From: Acidimicrobiales bacterium
Lineage (GTDB): Bacteria; Actinomycetota; Acidimicrobiia; Acidimicrobiales; Poriferisodalaceae
Length of the DNA: 5,642 bases
Direction of reading: 5' to 3'
Assembly: GCA_030749275.1 (NCBI GenBank)
Contig: JASMKJ010000431.1
Location: 1-5,642 of the forward strand
Part shown: piece by piece, positions 1 to 5,311 of the stretch
Layout: the number at the start of each line of letters is the position of its first letter
Numbering within the stretch: the stretch's first letter is position 1
Notes under the pieces: model-generated
What the model was told of the DNA's origin: nothing
What the model saw: only the letters and a program-made list of their open reading frames with translations
The model's database searches: none
Program-made: the position numbers and the translations under genes

Positions 1-13
1 ACACATTTTTTAG

Positions 14-1204
14 CTAGTTGCGACGGATCCAGCCTGAGACCACCTCAACGTGGCTTGTCTGAGGGAACATGTCGAGAACATCCACTTGATCTAACTCGTA
101 GCCACCAGAGGCCATCAACGCCGCATCCCTGCCAAGAGCGCCGGCGTCACACGAGACCAAGACCACGTGAGGCGCTTGGGTTTTGCGAATAATTTCGACC
201 CCCTGTGCTCGCAGACCCGCCCGCGGCGGGTCAGCGATGACAACGTCTGCCAGTTCCGGAACCCACTTTTCGACTTGCATATGGTGAATGGCGACGTGCC
301 CACCAAGGTTGTTCGTTGCGTCGCTGACAGCGGAAGTTGCGGATTCCACAGCAATTACCTTTTGAAACCAGTCTCCGACTGTTCCGGAGAACAAACCGAC
401 GCCTGAGTAAAGGTCAACTAAGACCTGTTCACCTGAGTCTTGCGCCGTTAACCATTCCGCGACTAAGGCAACCAGCATTTCGGCACCCTCGGGTGAGCTT
501 TGAAAAAATGAACGAGCAGAGATTTGCCATTCAACTCCCGCTACTTCCTCAATAATGTGTGCACTCGCTCCCCGACGGGTTTGATTCTTGCCGATCTGCA
601 CAACTCCTGCCGGTAACTCAAACTCATCGGCGGTTGGATGACCCATAACCAACCGGTCGCCGGTGCGTGCCCCGACTCGAATTGTTACTTCGTTCGCAGT
701 GCCAAAGAAACCCTCAGCGAAAATGTCATCCATCAAGGGGTGAGCTATCGGGCAGTCACTAACTTGCACTAGTTGGTTCGATCTGGAACGTCGATACGCC
801 GGTCGACCGTTTTTGATTCCGACCCGAACTGTTGTCCTATACCTCAGAGATTCTGGTCCTGCGACATACCCAACTTCTGGCGGTTCTATGGAACCGAGCT
901 TGATCAGAGCGTCTCTTACTGTTGAAATTTTGGCCTCTATCTGAGCCTCTTCGGACAGATGTTGCCAGTCACAGCCCCCGCATCCAGCATGCACGTGCCG
1001 GCACAGGGGTTCGCGGCGCCCTTCCCCGGCAGAAACAACTTCTATGATTTCGCCTCGCGTATAGCGCTTTTTCTCCTCGATCAACTCCACAACTAACTCG
1101 TCATCAACCGCCGCGCCGGCTACAAAAATGATTCGTCCGTCTTCGAGACGGCCCACTCCCTCGCCTCCGACTGCTAGATCGTAAATGTTGACCCGTTTAG
1201 ACAT
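14..1204 (-). CDS. TrmA/RumA-family class I SAM-dependent RNA (uracil-5-)-methyltransferase
   Basis: Predicted to transfer a methyl group from SAM to C5 of a uridine in rRNA or tRNA. Residues 1-60 look like a TRAM RNA-binding domain. Cysteines 68, 75, 78 and 151 (CX6CX2C plus a distal Cys in SDCP) match the 4Fe-4S site of RlmD/RumA enzymes. The C-terminal half is a Rossmann methyltransferase: SFFQ near 232-235, the SAM loop DLYSGVGLFS at 264-273, DPPRAGL at 325-331, the SC motif with likely nucleophile Cys352, and FPQTSHVE with likely base Glu387. The 396-residue length is normal for the family. I chose the ATG at 1204; an in-frame TTG lies just before it at 1207. The target base (23S U747 or U1939, or tRNA U54) cannot be told from sequence, so no symbol is given. 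The gene diverges from rpe. One oddity is that the nucleophile loop reads SCDAGAL where SCNPATL is usual. Confidence 0.93.
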   Translation of the reverse strand: MSKRVNIYDLAVGGEGVGRLEDGRIIFVAGAAVDDELVVELIEEKKRYTRGEIIEVVSAGEGRREPLCRHVHAGCGGCDWQHLSEEAQIEAKISTVRDALIKLGSIEPPEVGYVAGPESLRYRTTVRVGIKNGRPAYRRSRSNQLVQVSDCPIAHPLMDDIFAEGFFGTANEVTIRVGARTGDRLVMGHPTADEFELPAGVVQIGKNQTRRGASAHIIEEVAGVEWQISARSFFQSSPEGAEMLVALVAEWLTAQDSGEQVLVDLYSGVGLFSGTVGDWFQKVIAVESATSAVSDATNNLGGHVAIHHMQVEKWVPELADVVIADPPRAGLRAQGVEIIRKTQAPHVVLVSCDAGALGRDAALMASGGYELDQVDVLDMFPQTSHVEVVSGWIRRN

Positions 1205-1211
1205 CAATCCC

Positions 1212-1217
1212 AGACTA
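1212..1217 (-). promoter_or_regulatory. Putative -10 box of the RNA methyltransferase gene
   Basis: On the minus strand this reads TAGTCT, matching TANNNT, and ends 7 nt before the ATG at 1204. That spacing would start transcription at or next to the A of the ATG, giving a leaderless mRNA. No convincing Shine-Dalgarno or -35 box is visible. It shares two base pairs (1216-1217) with the opposing rpe box. This is a sequence-pattern prediction only. Confidence 0.4.
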
Positions 1218-1221
1218 CGGT
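1216..1221 (+). promoter_or_regulatory. Putative -10 box of rpe
   Basis: TACGGT matches TANNNT and ends 7 nt before the rpe ATG at 1229, consistent with a leaderless rpe transcript. The 7 nt between (CACCTAC) hold no Shine-Dalgarno. A TTGACC at 1188-1193 resembles a -35 box but lies 22 nt away, which is too far for normal spacing. The box overlaps the minus-strand -10 candidate. Confidence 0.4.
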
Positions 1222-1228
1222 CACCTAC

Positions 1229-1909
1229 ATGAATCGTCCTATTGAGATTGTCCCTTCTGTCTTACCCGCAGATTTTTCGCGCCTCGGAGAAGAATGTGTT
1301 GCTCTTGAGGCAGCAGGGGTTGACCGCATCCAGTGGGACGTCATGGACGGAAATTTCGTACCCAACCTCACCTTTGGTCCCGACGTGATTGCGGCTTGCC
1401 GCGAACATGTCGATGTGATGTTCGAAGCCCATCTGATGGTCGCCAATCCAGACGAAATGCTCGAAAATTACGTGCAGGCAGGCTGCCAGATGGCGATCGT
1501 CCACGTGGAAACCACTCGTCACCTTCACCGGACTTTGGGAAGAATCAGAGATCTGGGATGCAGGCCGGCTGCAGCGCTGAACCCTTCTACCCCTCTCGAT
1601 TCGGTGAGTTCTGTTTTGGACATGTTGGAGATGGTCCTCGTGATGACGGTCAATCCGGGCTTCGGCGGTCAGGCTTACATTCAGGGCATGGAAGCGAAAG
1701 TGTCAGCGTTGCGAACACTTGTCGAAGAAGGCGGCTACGACGTCGACATCGAAGTTGATGGGGGAATTTCTGCTTCGACGATTGCGGGAGCTGCTGCCGC
1801 CGGCGCGAACGTCTTGGTGTCAGGAAGCGCTTTATACAAATACCAGGAAGGCCTTGAGCACGGAGTGCAGGACCTTCGGCGCATTGCTACCGAAGCTCAG
1901 GCAGGGTGA
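1229..1909 (+). CDS. rpe: Ribulose-phosphate 3-epimerase
   Basis: Interconverts D-ribulose 5-phosphate and D-xylulose 5-phosphate in the cytosolic pentose phosphate pathway. The 226-residue TIM barrel is full length. Visible family motifs are PSVLPADFSRLG at 9-20, DVMDGNFVPNLTFGP at 37-51 with catalytic Asp37, EAHLMV at 66-71 with metal ligand His68, NPGFGGQ at 142-148, EVDGGIS at 175-181 with catalytic Asp177, and the phosphate-binding VSGSALY at 197-203. One metal-site residue differs: position 35, usually His in IHVDVMDG, is Gln here (RIQWDVMDG). The ATG at 1229 is the only sensible start. It sits 24 bp from the divergent methyltransferase ATG. The 3' end overlaps the next gene by 4 bp, so the two are probably co-transcribed and translationally coupled. 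Confidence 0.96.
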   Translation: MNRPIEIVPSVLPADFSRLGEECVALEAAGVDRIQWDVMDGNFVPNLTFGPDVIAACREHVDVMFEAHLMVANPDEMLENYVQAGCQMAIVHVETTRHLHRTLGRIRDLGCRPAAALNPSTPLDSVSSVLDMLEMVLVMTVNPGFGGQAYIQGMEAKVSALRTLVEEGGYDVDIEVDGGISASTIAGAAAAGANVLVSGSALYKYQEGLEHGVQDLRRIATEAQAG

Positions 1910-2328
1910 AAATTTTTTCAATCTGTGTCGCGTTCGTCGCTGCAATTGTTTTTTCGACCAGCTGCTCTGATTCGAACCCCGAACATGAATTCTGTGAGGC
2001 GGTAGCGGAACTGCAACAAATAGACGCCCTCAGCCTCGAAGTCCTGCCGTCCGATGATCTCGCAGTTCGGGGAGCGTTGACCCAAACTTCGGCTCAAGCG
2101 ACAAGGGTCGCTCGAGAGGCCCCCCTGGAGATCCGTGGAGATGCCGAAGTGATCGCTGCGTTCCTATCAGCACTTACCTATGCCATCGATACCACCGAAT
2201 TCGACGACGATTTACAAAGGTCGGCGGCTATCGGGACAGCTCAGCAAGAGTTCGAAGGGCGGCTATCTGAGTCGGTGGCCAACCTCAACTCATACGTCGC
2301 TCGTACCTGCAGCCCCGCTCCCAACTAA
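1906..2328 (+). CDS. Putative secreted lipoprotein, 140 aa, unknown function
   Basis: I do not recognise a named family. The N-terminus has Lys2, a hydrophobic stretch at about 3-19 and a cysteine at 20 in the context FSTSC, resembling a short lipoprotein signal peptide. The -3 residue is Ser rather than the usual Leu, so lipidation is uncertain. The mature part is acidic and probably mostly helical. Cys30 (EFCEAV) and Cys135 (RTCSP) stand near the two ends of the mature region and could form a disulfide, a pattern I associate with small exported actinobacterial proteins. The start is GTG at 1906, overlapping the rpe stop as GTGA; no nearby ATG or strong Shine-Dalgarno exists, so reinitiation after rpe is likely. 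It converges on clpP with 13 bp between stop codons. Reality of the gene is supported by the 4-bp overlap and by a signal peptide in the correct place. Confidence 0.75.
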   Translation: MKIFSICVAFVAAIVFSTSCSDSNPEHEFCEAVAELQQIDALSLEVLPSDDLAVRGALTQTSAQATRVAREAPLEIRGDAEVIAAFLSALTYAIDTTEFDDDLQRSAAIGTAQQEFEGRLSESVANLNSYVARTCSPAPN

Positions 2329-2341
2329 TGGCCGGGCAGCG

Positions 2342-2938
2342 TTAGATGATTTCGCCTCGCTTCACAATCACGTGATCGCAGAGTCCGTACTCTTTGGCTT
2401 CTTCGGCGGTGAACCATCTGTCTCGTTCACTGTCGGTTTGGATTTGCTCTACATCTTGCCCGCTGTGAAGCGCTATGCGTTCGGCCATTAGGCGTTTGAT
2501 ATAGGCCATCTGTTCAGCTTGAATCGCTATGTCCGAAGCCTGTCCTCGAACCCCACCTGAAGGCTGGTGCATCATGACTCGTGCGTGGGGCAAGCAGTAG
2601 CGCTTCCCCGCTGCTCCTGCCGTGAGGAGAAATTGTCCCATTGATGCGCCGAGACCCATGCAGACCGTCGCTACATCACATGAAACAAACTGCATTGTGT
2701 CGTATATCGCCATTCCAGCAGTAACCGAACCTCCGGGACTGTTGACGTATAGCCAGATGTCCTTTTCTCGGTCCTGTCCCTCGAGGAAAAGCATTTGAGC
2801 GCAAAGGATGTTCGCTATCTCATCATCGACTTCAGTGCCCAGGAAAACAATTCGGTCGTTTAATAAACGGTTGTAGATCTCAGCAGGACCCGCCGGTGTT
2901 CCGGTGGACAACGCGCTTACGGAATGGTGCTCTGACAT
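2342..2938 (-). CDS. clpP: ATP-dependent Clp protease proteolytic subunit, ClpP1-like
   Basis: Serine peptidase subunit that forms the barrel degrading proteins fed by ClpX or ClpC. The catalytic triad is complete: Ser99 in GASMGQFLL, His124 in MMHQP and Asp173 in [25 protein letters not shown] at 66-83 and [14 protein letters not shown] after the His are classic family segments. Wording such as [17 protein letters not shown] and RWFTAEEA is close to M. tuberculosis ClpP1 as I remember it. I chose the ATG at 2938, giving 198 residues, the usual length, with a TANNNT box 7 nt upstream. A longer form from ATG 3001 adds 21 residues and has a GGGAG 9 nt upstream inside the neighbouring gene. No second clpP, clpX or tig gene is adjacent, unlike the mycobacterial clpP1-clpP2 pair. 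Product identity is very secure; the start is less so. Confidence 0.95.
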   Translation of the reverse strand: MSEHHSVSALSTGTPAGPAEIYNRLLNDRIVFLGTEVDDEIANILCAQMLFLEGQDREKDIWLYVNSPGGSVTAGMAIYDTMQFVSCDVATVCMGLGASMGQFLLTAGAAGKRYCLPHARVMMHQPSGGVRGQASDIAIQAEQMAYIKRLMAERIALHSGQDVEQIQTDSERDRWFTAEEAKEYGLCDHVIVKRGEII

Positions 2939-2945
2939 AACCCCG

Positions 2946-2951
2946 AGGTTA
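2946..2951 (-). promoter_or_regulatory. Putative -10 box of clpP
   Basis: The minus strand reads TAACCT, matching TANNNT, ending 7 nt before the ATG at 2938. The seven bases CGGGGTT between them are a poor Shine-Dalgarno, so a leaderless clpP transcript is plausible. This spacing is part of the reason for preferring the shorter ClpP. No good -35 is visible. Confidence 0.38.
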
Positions 2952-2983
2952 TCTGCTGTCAGCGGCGGCACCTTGGTCCACCG

Positions 2984-2989
2984 TAGGCT
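2984..2989 (+). promoter_or_regulatory. Putative -10 box of the PLP-enzyme gene
   Basis: TAGGCT matches TANNNT and ends 6 nt before the ATG at 2996. Its TAG is also the in-frame stop (2984-2986) that excludes any start upstream of 2987. A weak AGG at 2985-2987 could alternatively act as a Shine-Dalgarno. No -35 consensus is seen. Confidence 0.35.
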
Positions 2990-2995
2990 CATTGC

Positions 2996-3988
2996 ATGCA
3001 TATTGATGAGCTCCCAACTCCCGCTTTGTGGGCGGACCTTGATGTTCTAGAATCCAATATCGCGGAGATGGCCCGACGTTTACCCGGAAACCGGCTCCGC
3101 CCCCACGTTAAAGCCCACAAAACAACCGCTCTTGCCGCTTTGCAGTACGAAATCGGCCACCAGGGCTTTACCTGCGCCACTCCCCGCGAAGTTCTGGGCA
3201 TGGCCGAAGCAGGTCTGGGAGATGATCTTCTCCTTGCAAACGAGACGGTGGATGTACAGCGACTCGCTGCTATGGCGGCAAGCAACGCTCGAGTTACGGT
3301 GGCTGTGGATAGCCAAGCAACGATCGATGCTGCCGCCAAAGCTGGAATCAAAGAATGCGTTATCGATATTCGAGTTGGATTTCGATGTGGTTGTGAGGTT
3401 CACGAGGCCGAAGAATTGGCGGACCTTGCTCGAAAATCAAAAATTTCTGTTCGCGGAGTTATGGGTTATGAGGGACATGCCATGGGTGTGGTCGATCTCG
3501 AACGCCGCAAGGAGCTGGTAGAGGCTGCCATGGCTCGACTCTGCGAAGCTCACGACACCGTGGGGGGTGAACTGATCACAGGAGGTGGCACCGGCACTCA
3601 CGCGATCAACACCTGGGTCAATGAAATTCAAGCGGGCTCTTACGTCCTTATGGACACTGCCTACAACGAGCAAACCGACCAGCCATTTCTCCAAGGCCTC
3701 TTTTTGCAATCGACTGTTGTGTCGGTTGCCGAAAAATTCGCTGTTTGCGATGCAGGCCTAAAGTCTCAAGGAATGGATCATGGCAACCCAAGCTGGGTAG
3801 GAGGCGAAGTTCTGTTCTGTTCTGACGAACACACCAATATCGTCCCCGAAAAACCTCTGAACGTTGGGGATCGTGTTTCTCTCGTGCCCGCTCATATCGA
3901 CCCTACGATGGCGAAACATCAGTCACTGCATGTTGTGCGCAACGAGCAGGTAATCGACCGGTGGGACATCGATCTTCGTCACTGGTAG
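2996..3988 (+). CDS. PLP-dependent alanine racemase-like / D-threonine aldolase-like (DSD1 family) enzyme
   Basis: Cytosolic fold-type III PLP enzyme with an alanine-racemase-type barrel and a C-terminal metal-binding domain, the family of D-threonine aldolase and D-serine dehydratase. Visible: [15 protein letters not shown] at 8-22; RPHVKAHKT at 35-43 with probable PLP Lys39; MGYEGH at 156-161; TGGGTGTH at 195-202, likely phosphate binding; [11 protein letters not shown] at 210-220; [13 protein letters not shown] at 251-263. PAHIDP at 298-303 gives a His300-x-Asp302 pair like the metal site of D-threonine aldolase; D-serine dehydratases carry His-x-Cys there. The reaction is probably on a D-hydroxy amino acid, but the substrate is not determinable. 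At 330 residues it is somewhat shorter than common members (about 360-380). The start is fixed by an in-frame stop at 2984 and by the conserved N-terminus. Its stop directly abuts the rdgB stop. Confidence 0.88.
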   Translation: MHIDELPTPALWADLDVLESNIAEMARRLPGNRLRPHVKAHKTTALAALQYEIGHQGFTCATPREVLGMAEAGLGDDLLLANETVDVQRLAAMAASNARVTVAVDSQATIDAAAKAGIKECVIDIRVGFRCGCEVHEAEELADLARKSKISVRGVMGYEGHAMGVVDLERRKELVEAAMARLCEAHDTVGGELITGGGTGTHAINTWVNEIQAGSYVLMDTAYNEQTDQPFLQGLFLQSTVVSVAEKFAVCDAGLKSQGMDHGNPSWVGGEVLFCSDEHTNIVPEKPLNVGDRVSLVPAHIDPTMAKHQSLHVVRNEQVIDRWDIDLRHW

Positions 3989-4564
3989 TTATTGATCCAA
4001 CAAGTTCGCCAAGGAACGAAAAGCACGACCGCGGTGACTGATGATGTTTTTTTCGTCCGCTTTCATTTCGGCGAAAGTTTTTCCCTCGCCTTGATCGGGA
4101 ACGAAGACCGAGTCGTATCCGAAGCCGCCTGTCCCGCGGGGCGTTACCGCTATCGAACCTTCAACGACTCCATGAGCCACAATTTCTCTGCCATCGGGAA
4201 AAACTACGATCGCTACGGTACGAAAGCGCGCTGTTCGTTCTCCAGGTTGAAACTGATGCATGTCCTCCAACAATTTCGACAAATTCTCCACATCACTTGC
4301 GGACGCTCCGGCAAATCGCGCGCTCCTAACTCCGGGTAACCCACCCAAGGCATCAACCTCGAGGCCCGTGTCATCAGCAACGGCGGGGGTTCGAGTTTGC
4401 CGACACACGGCTGTCGCTTTTAGGCGAGCGTTACCTTCAAGAGTGTCTTGATCTTCGACAATCTCTCCCAAAGCATCAGGTCTCGGCTCAATTTCATGGT
4501 CAATCAAGATTTCGGCAATCTCTAACGCTTTGTGCGCATTGGCCGACGCCATGACTAGTCGCAT
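3989..4564 (-). CDS. rdgB: RdgB/HAM1-family non-canonical purine NTP pyrophosphatase (XTP/dITP diphosphatase)
   Basis: Hydrolyses dITP, XTP and related deaminated purine nucleotides to the monophosphate and pyrophosphate, keeping them out of DNA and RNA. With the ATG at 4564 the protein has 191 residues, normal for the family. Motifs: SANAHK at 7-12 for nucleotide binding, EGNARLKA at 43-50, ADDTGLEVDALGG at 63-75 with the acidic catalytic and metal-binding centre, GGFGYDSVF at 146-154 and the specificity motif SHR at 177-179. An in-frame TTG at 4573 would add three residues and overlap the rph stop by 4 bp. I prefer the ATG because homologs begin right before the first strand (MRLV). It follows rph by 5 bp, with only a weak GAGAG upstream, so translation is probably coupled. 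The order rph-rdgB is conserved in actinobacteria. Confidence 0.95.
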   Translation of the reverse strand: MRLVMASANAHKALEIAEILIDHEIEPRPDALGEIVEDQDTLEGNARLKATAVCRQTRTPAVADDTGLEVDALGGLPGVRSARFAGASASDVENLSKLLEDMHQFQPGERTARFRTVAIVVFPDGREIVAHGVVEGSIAVTPRGTGGFGYDSVFVPDQGEGKTFAEMKADEKNIISHRGRAFRSLANLLDQ

Positions 4565-4569
4565 GTCTC

Positions 4570-5295
4570 TCAATCCACGGGTTCGGACAAAACCGTTCGT
4601 TGAAGATCAACAATTTCTGCGATGCCTTTGTGAGCCAGCTCCAACAGACGCCCTAACTGAGCACTATCAAACGGGTCTCCTTCTGCGGTTCCTTGCACTT
4701 CAACAAACTTTCCTGAACCCGTCATCACCACGTTCATGTCGACCTCAGCACCCGCATCCTCAACGTATGGCAAATCCAAACAAACCTCTTCTCCGACGAT
4801 CCCGACAGAAATGGCTGCGCAATAATCAGTTAGGGGGTGTGAGACCAAGACGCCGTCGTCTACGAGACGACTGAAGGCATCGTGCAAAGCTACGTATCCT
4901 CCGCATATTGACGCTGTCCGTGTCCCGCCGTCTGCTTGCAGAACATCGCAGTCGACGGTCACTTCACGCTCACCGAGGGCTGTCATGTCACAAACCGCCC
5001 TGAGGGCACGTCCGATGAGTCGCTCAATTTCAAGGGTTCGACCCTTTTGTTTTCCTTTTTTTGCTTCACGGCCAACGCGTTCGCCGCTTGAGCCTGGGAG
5101 CATGGCGTACTCCGCTGTGACCCAACCTTCACCGTTGCCTTTCATCCATCGCGGAACATCATCGTCGATGGAGACGGTGCACAAGACTTTGGTTCGACCA
5201 AAACTCACCAACACCGATCCCGGTGTTTGGTCGGTGAAATTGCGTTCAAACGAAATTTGACGAAGCTCATCATTAGCTCGACCGTCGACTCGCAT
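4570..5295 (-). CDS. rph: Ribonuclease PH
   Basis: Phosphate-dependent 3'-to-5' exoribonuclease that trims tRNA 3' ends and acts as a hexameric ring. The 241 residues are full length. Motifs: an N-terminal [11 protein letters not shown] at 2-12, [10 protein letters not shown] at 61-70, the basic loop [12 protein letters not shown] at 76-87, [12 protein letters not shown] at 89-100, and [11 protein letters not shown] at 120-130, where Arg126 is the conserved phosphate-binding residue. [19 protein letters not shown] at 174-192 carries the acidic metal-binding residues Asp180 and Asp186, and [20 protein letters not shown] forms the C-terminal helix region. The start is well supported by a strong Shine-Dalgarno (AAGGAAGGGA) and by family length. 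The gene lies 14 bp behind the MBL-hydrolase stop and just before rdgB, clearly one operon. An A7 run in the coding strand encodes part of the basic loop. Confidence 0.97.
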   Translation of the reverse strand: MRVDGRANDELRQISFERNFTDQTPGSVLVSFGRTKVLCTVSIDDDVPRWMKGNGEGWVTAEYAMLPGSSGERVGREAKKGKQKGRTLEIERLIGRALRAVCDMTALGEREVTVDCDVLQADGGTRTASICGGYVALHDAFSRLVDDGVLVSHPLTDYCAAISVGIVGEEVCLDLPYVEDAGAEVDMNVVMTGSGKFVEVQGTAEGDPFDSAQLGRLLELAHKGIAEIVDLQRTVLSEPVD

Positions 5296-5301
5296 TGGGT
5301 T

Positions 5302-5311
5302 TCCCTTCCTT
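5302..5311 (-). promoter_or_regulatory. Strong Shine-Dalgarno of rph
   Basis: The minus strand reads AAGGAAGGGA, with GGAAGGG ending 7 nt before the rph ATG at 5295. It overlaps the TAA stop (5312-5310) of the upstream hydrolase gene, favouring coupled translation. It is the only strong ribosome binding site seen at a chosen start in the window, and it fixes the rph start. Confidence 0.75.

Noticed and set aside
6..11. T6 run at the left edge, which could be the tail of a plus-strand terminator.
   Set aside because: Any hairpin would lie mostly outside the window; only five bases precede it, so it cannot be judged.
1188..1193. TTGACC as a -35 box for rpe.
   Set aside because: It is 22 nt from the TACGGT box and encodes part of the start of the methyltransferase (VN codons on the other strand); a 17-nt spacing would need CAGACT as -10, which matches poorly.
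1205..1207. TTG as the start of the RNA methyltransferase.
   Set aside because: It directly precedes an ATG, adds one residue only, and would fall upstream of the predicted transcription start.
1225..1758. Long open frames on both strands overlapping rpe, and similar frames overlapping the methyltransferase, PLP-enzyme, rdgB and rph genes.
   Set aside because: Their translations show no family motifs, are rich in Arg, Ser and Cys as expected for shadow frames, and lie wholly over genes with clear conserved motifs.
2309..2340. Imperfect inverted repeat (GCAGCCC / GGGCAGC) spanning the convergent ends of the lipoprotein gene and clpP; possible two-way terminator.
   Set aside because: One mismatch in a 7-bp stem, an 18-base loop and no T-tract; too weak to call a terminator.
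4571..4573. TTG as the rdgB start, overlapping the rph stop.
   Set aside because: Possible, but the ATG at 4564 matches the usual family N-terminus (MRLV followed by SANAHK) and is the stronger codon.
5210..5227. Perfect 7-bp stem with 4-base loop (AACACCG / CGGTGTT).
   Set aside because: It lies inside rph, in codons for the conserved TPGSVL region, with no following T-tract in either direction. Best seen as a coding coincidence.
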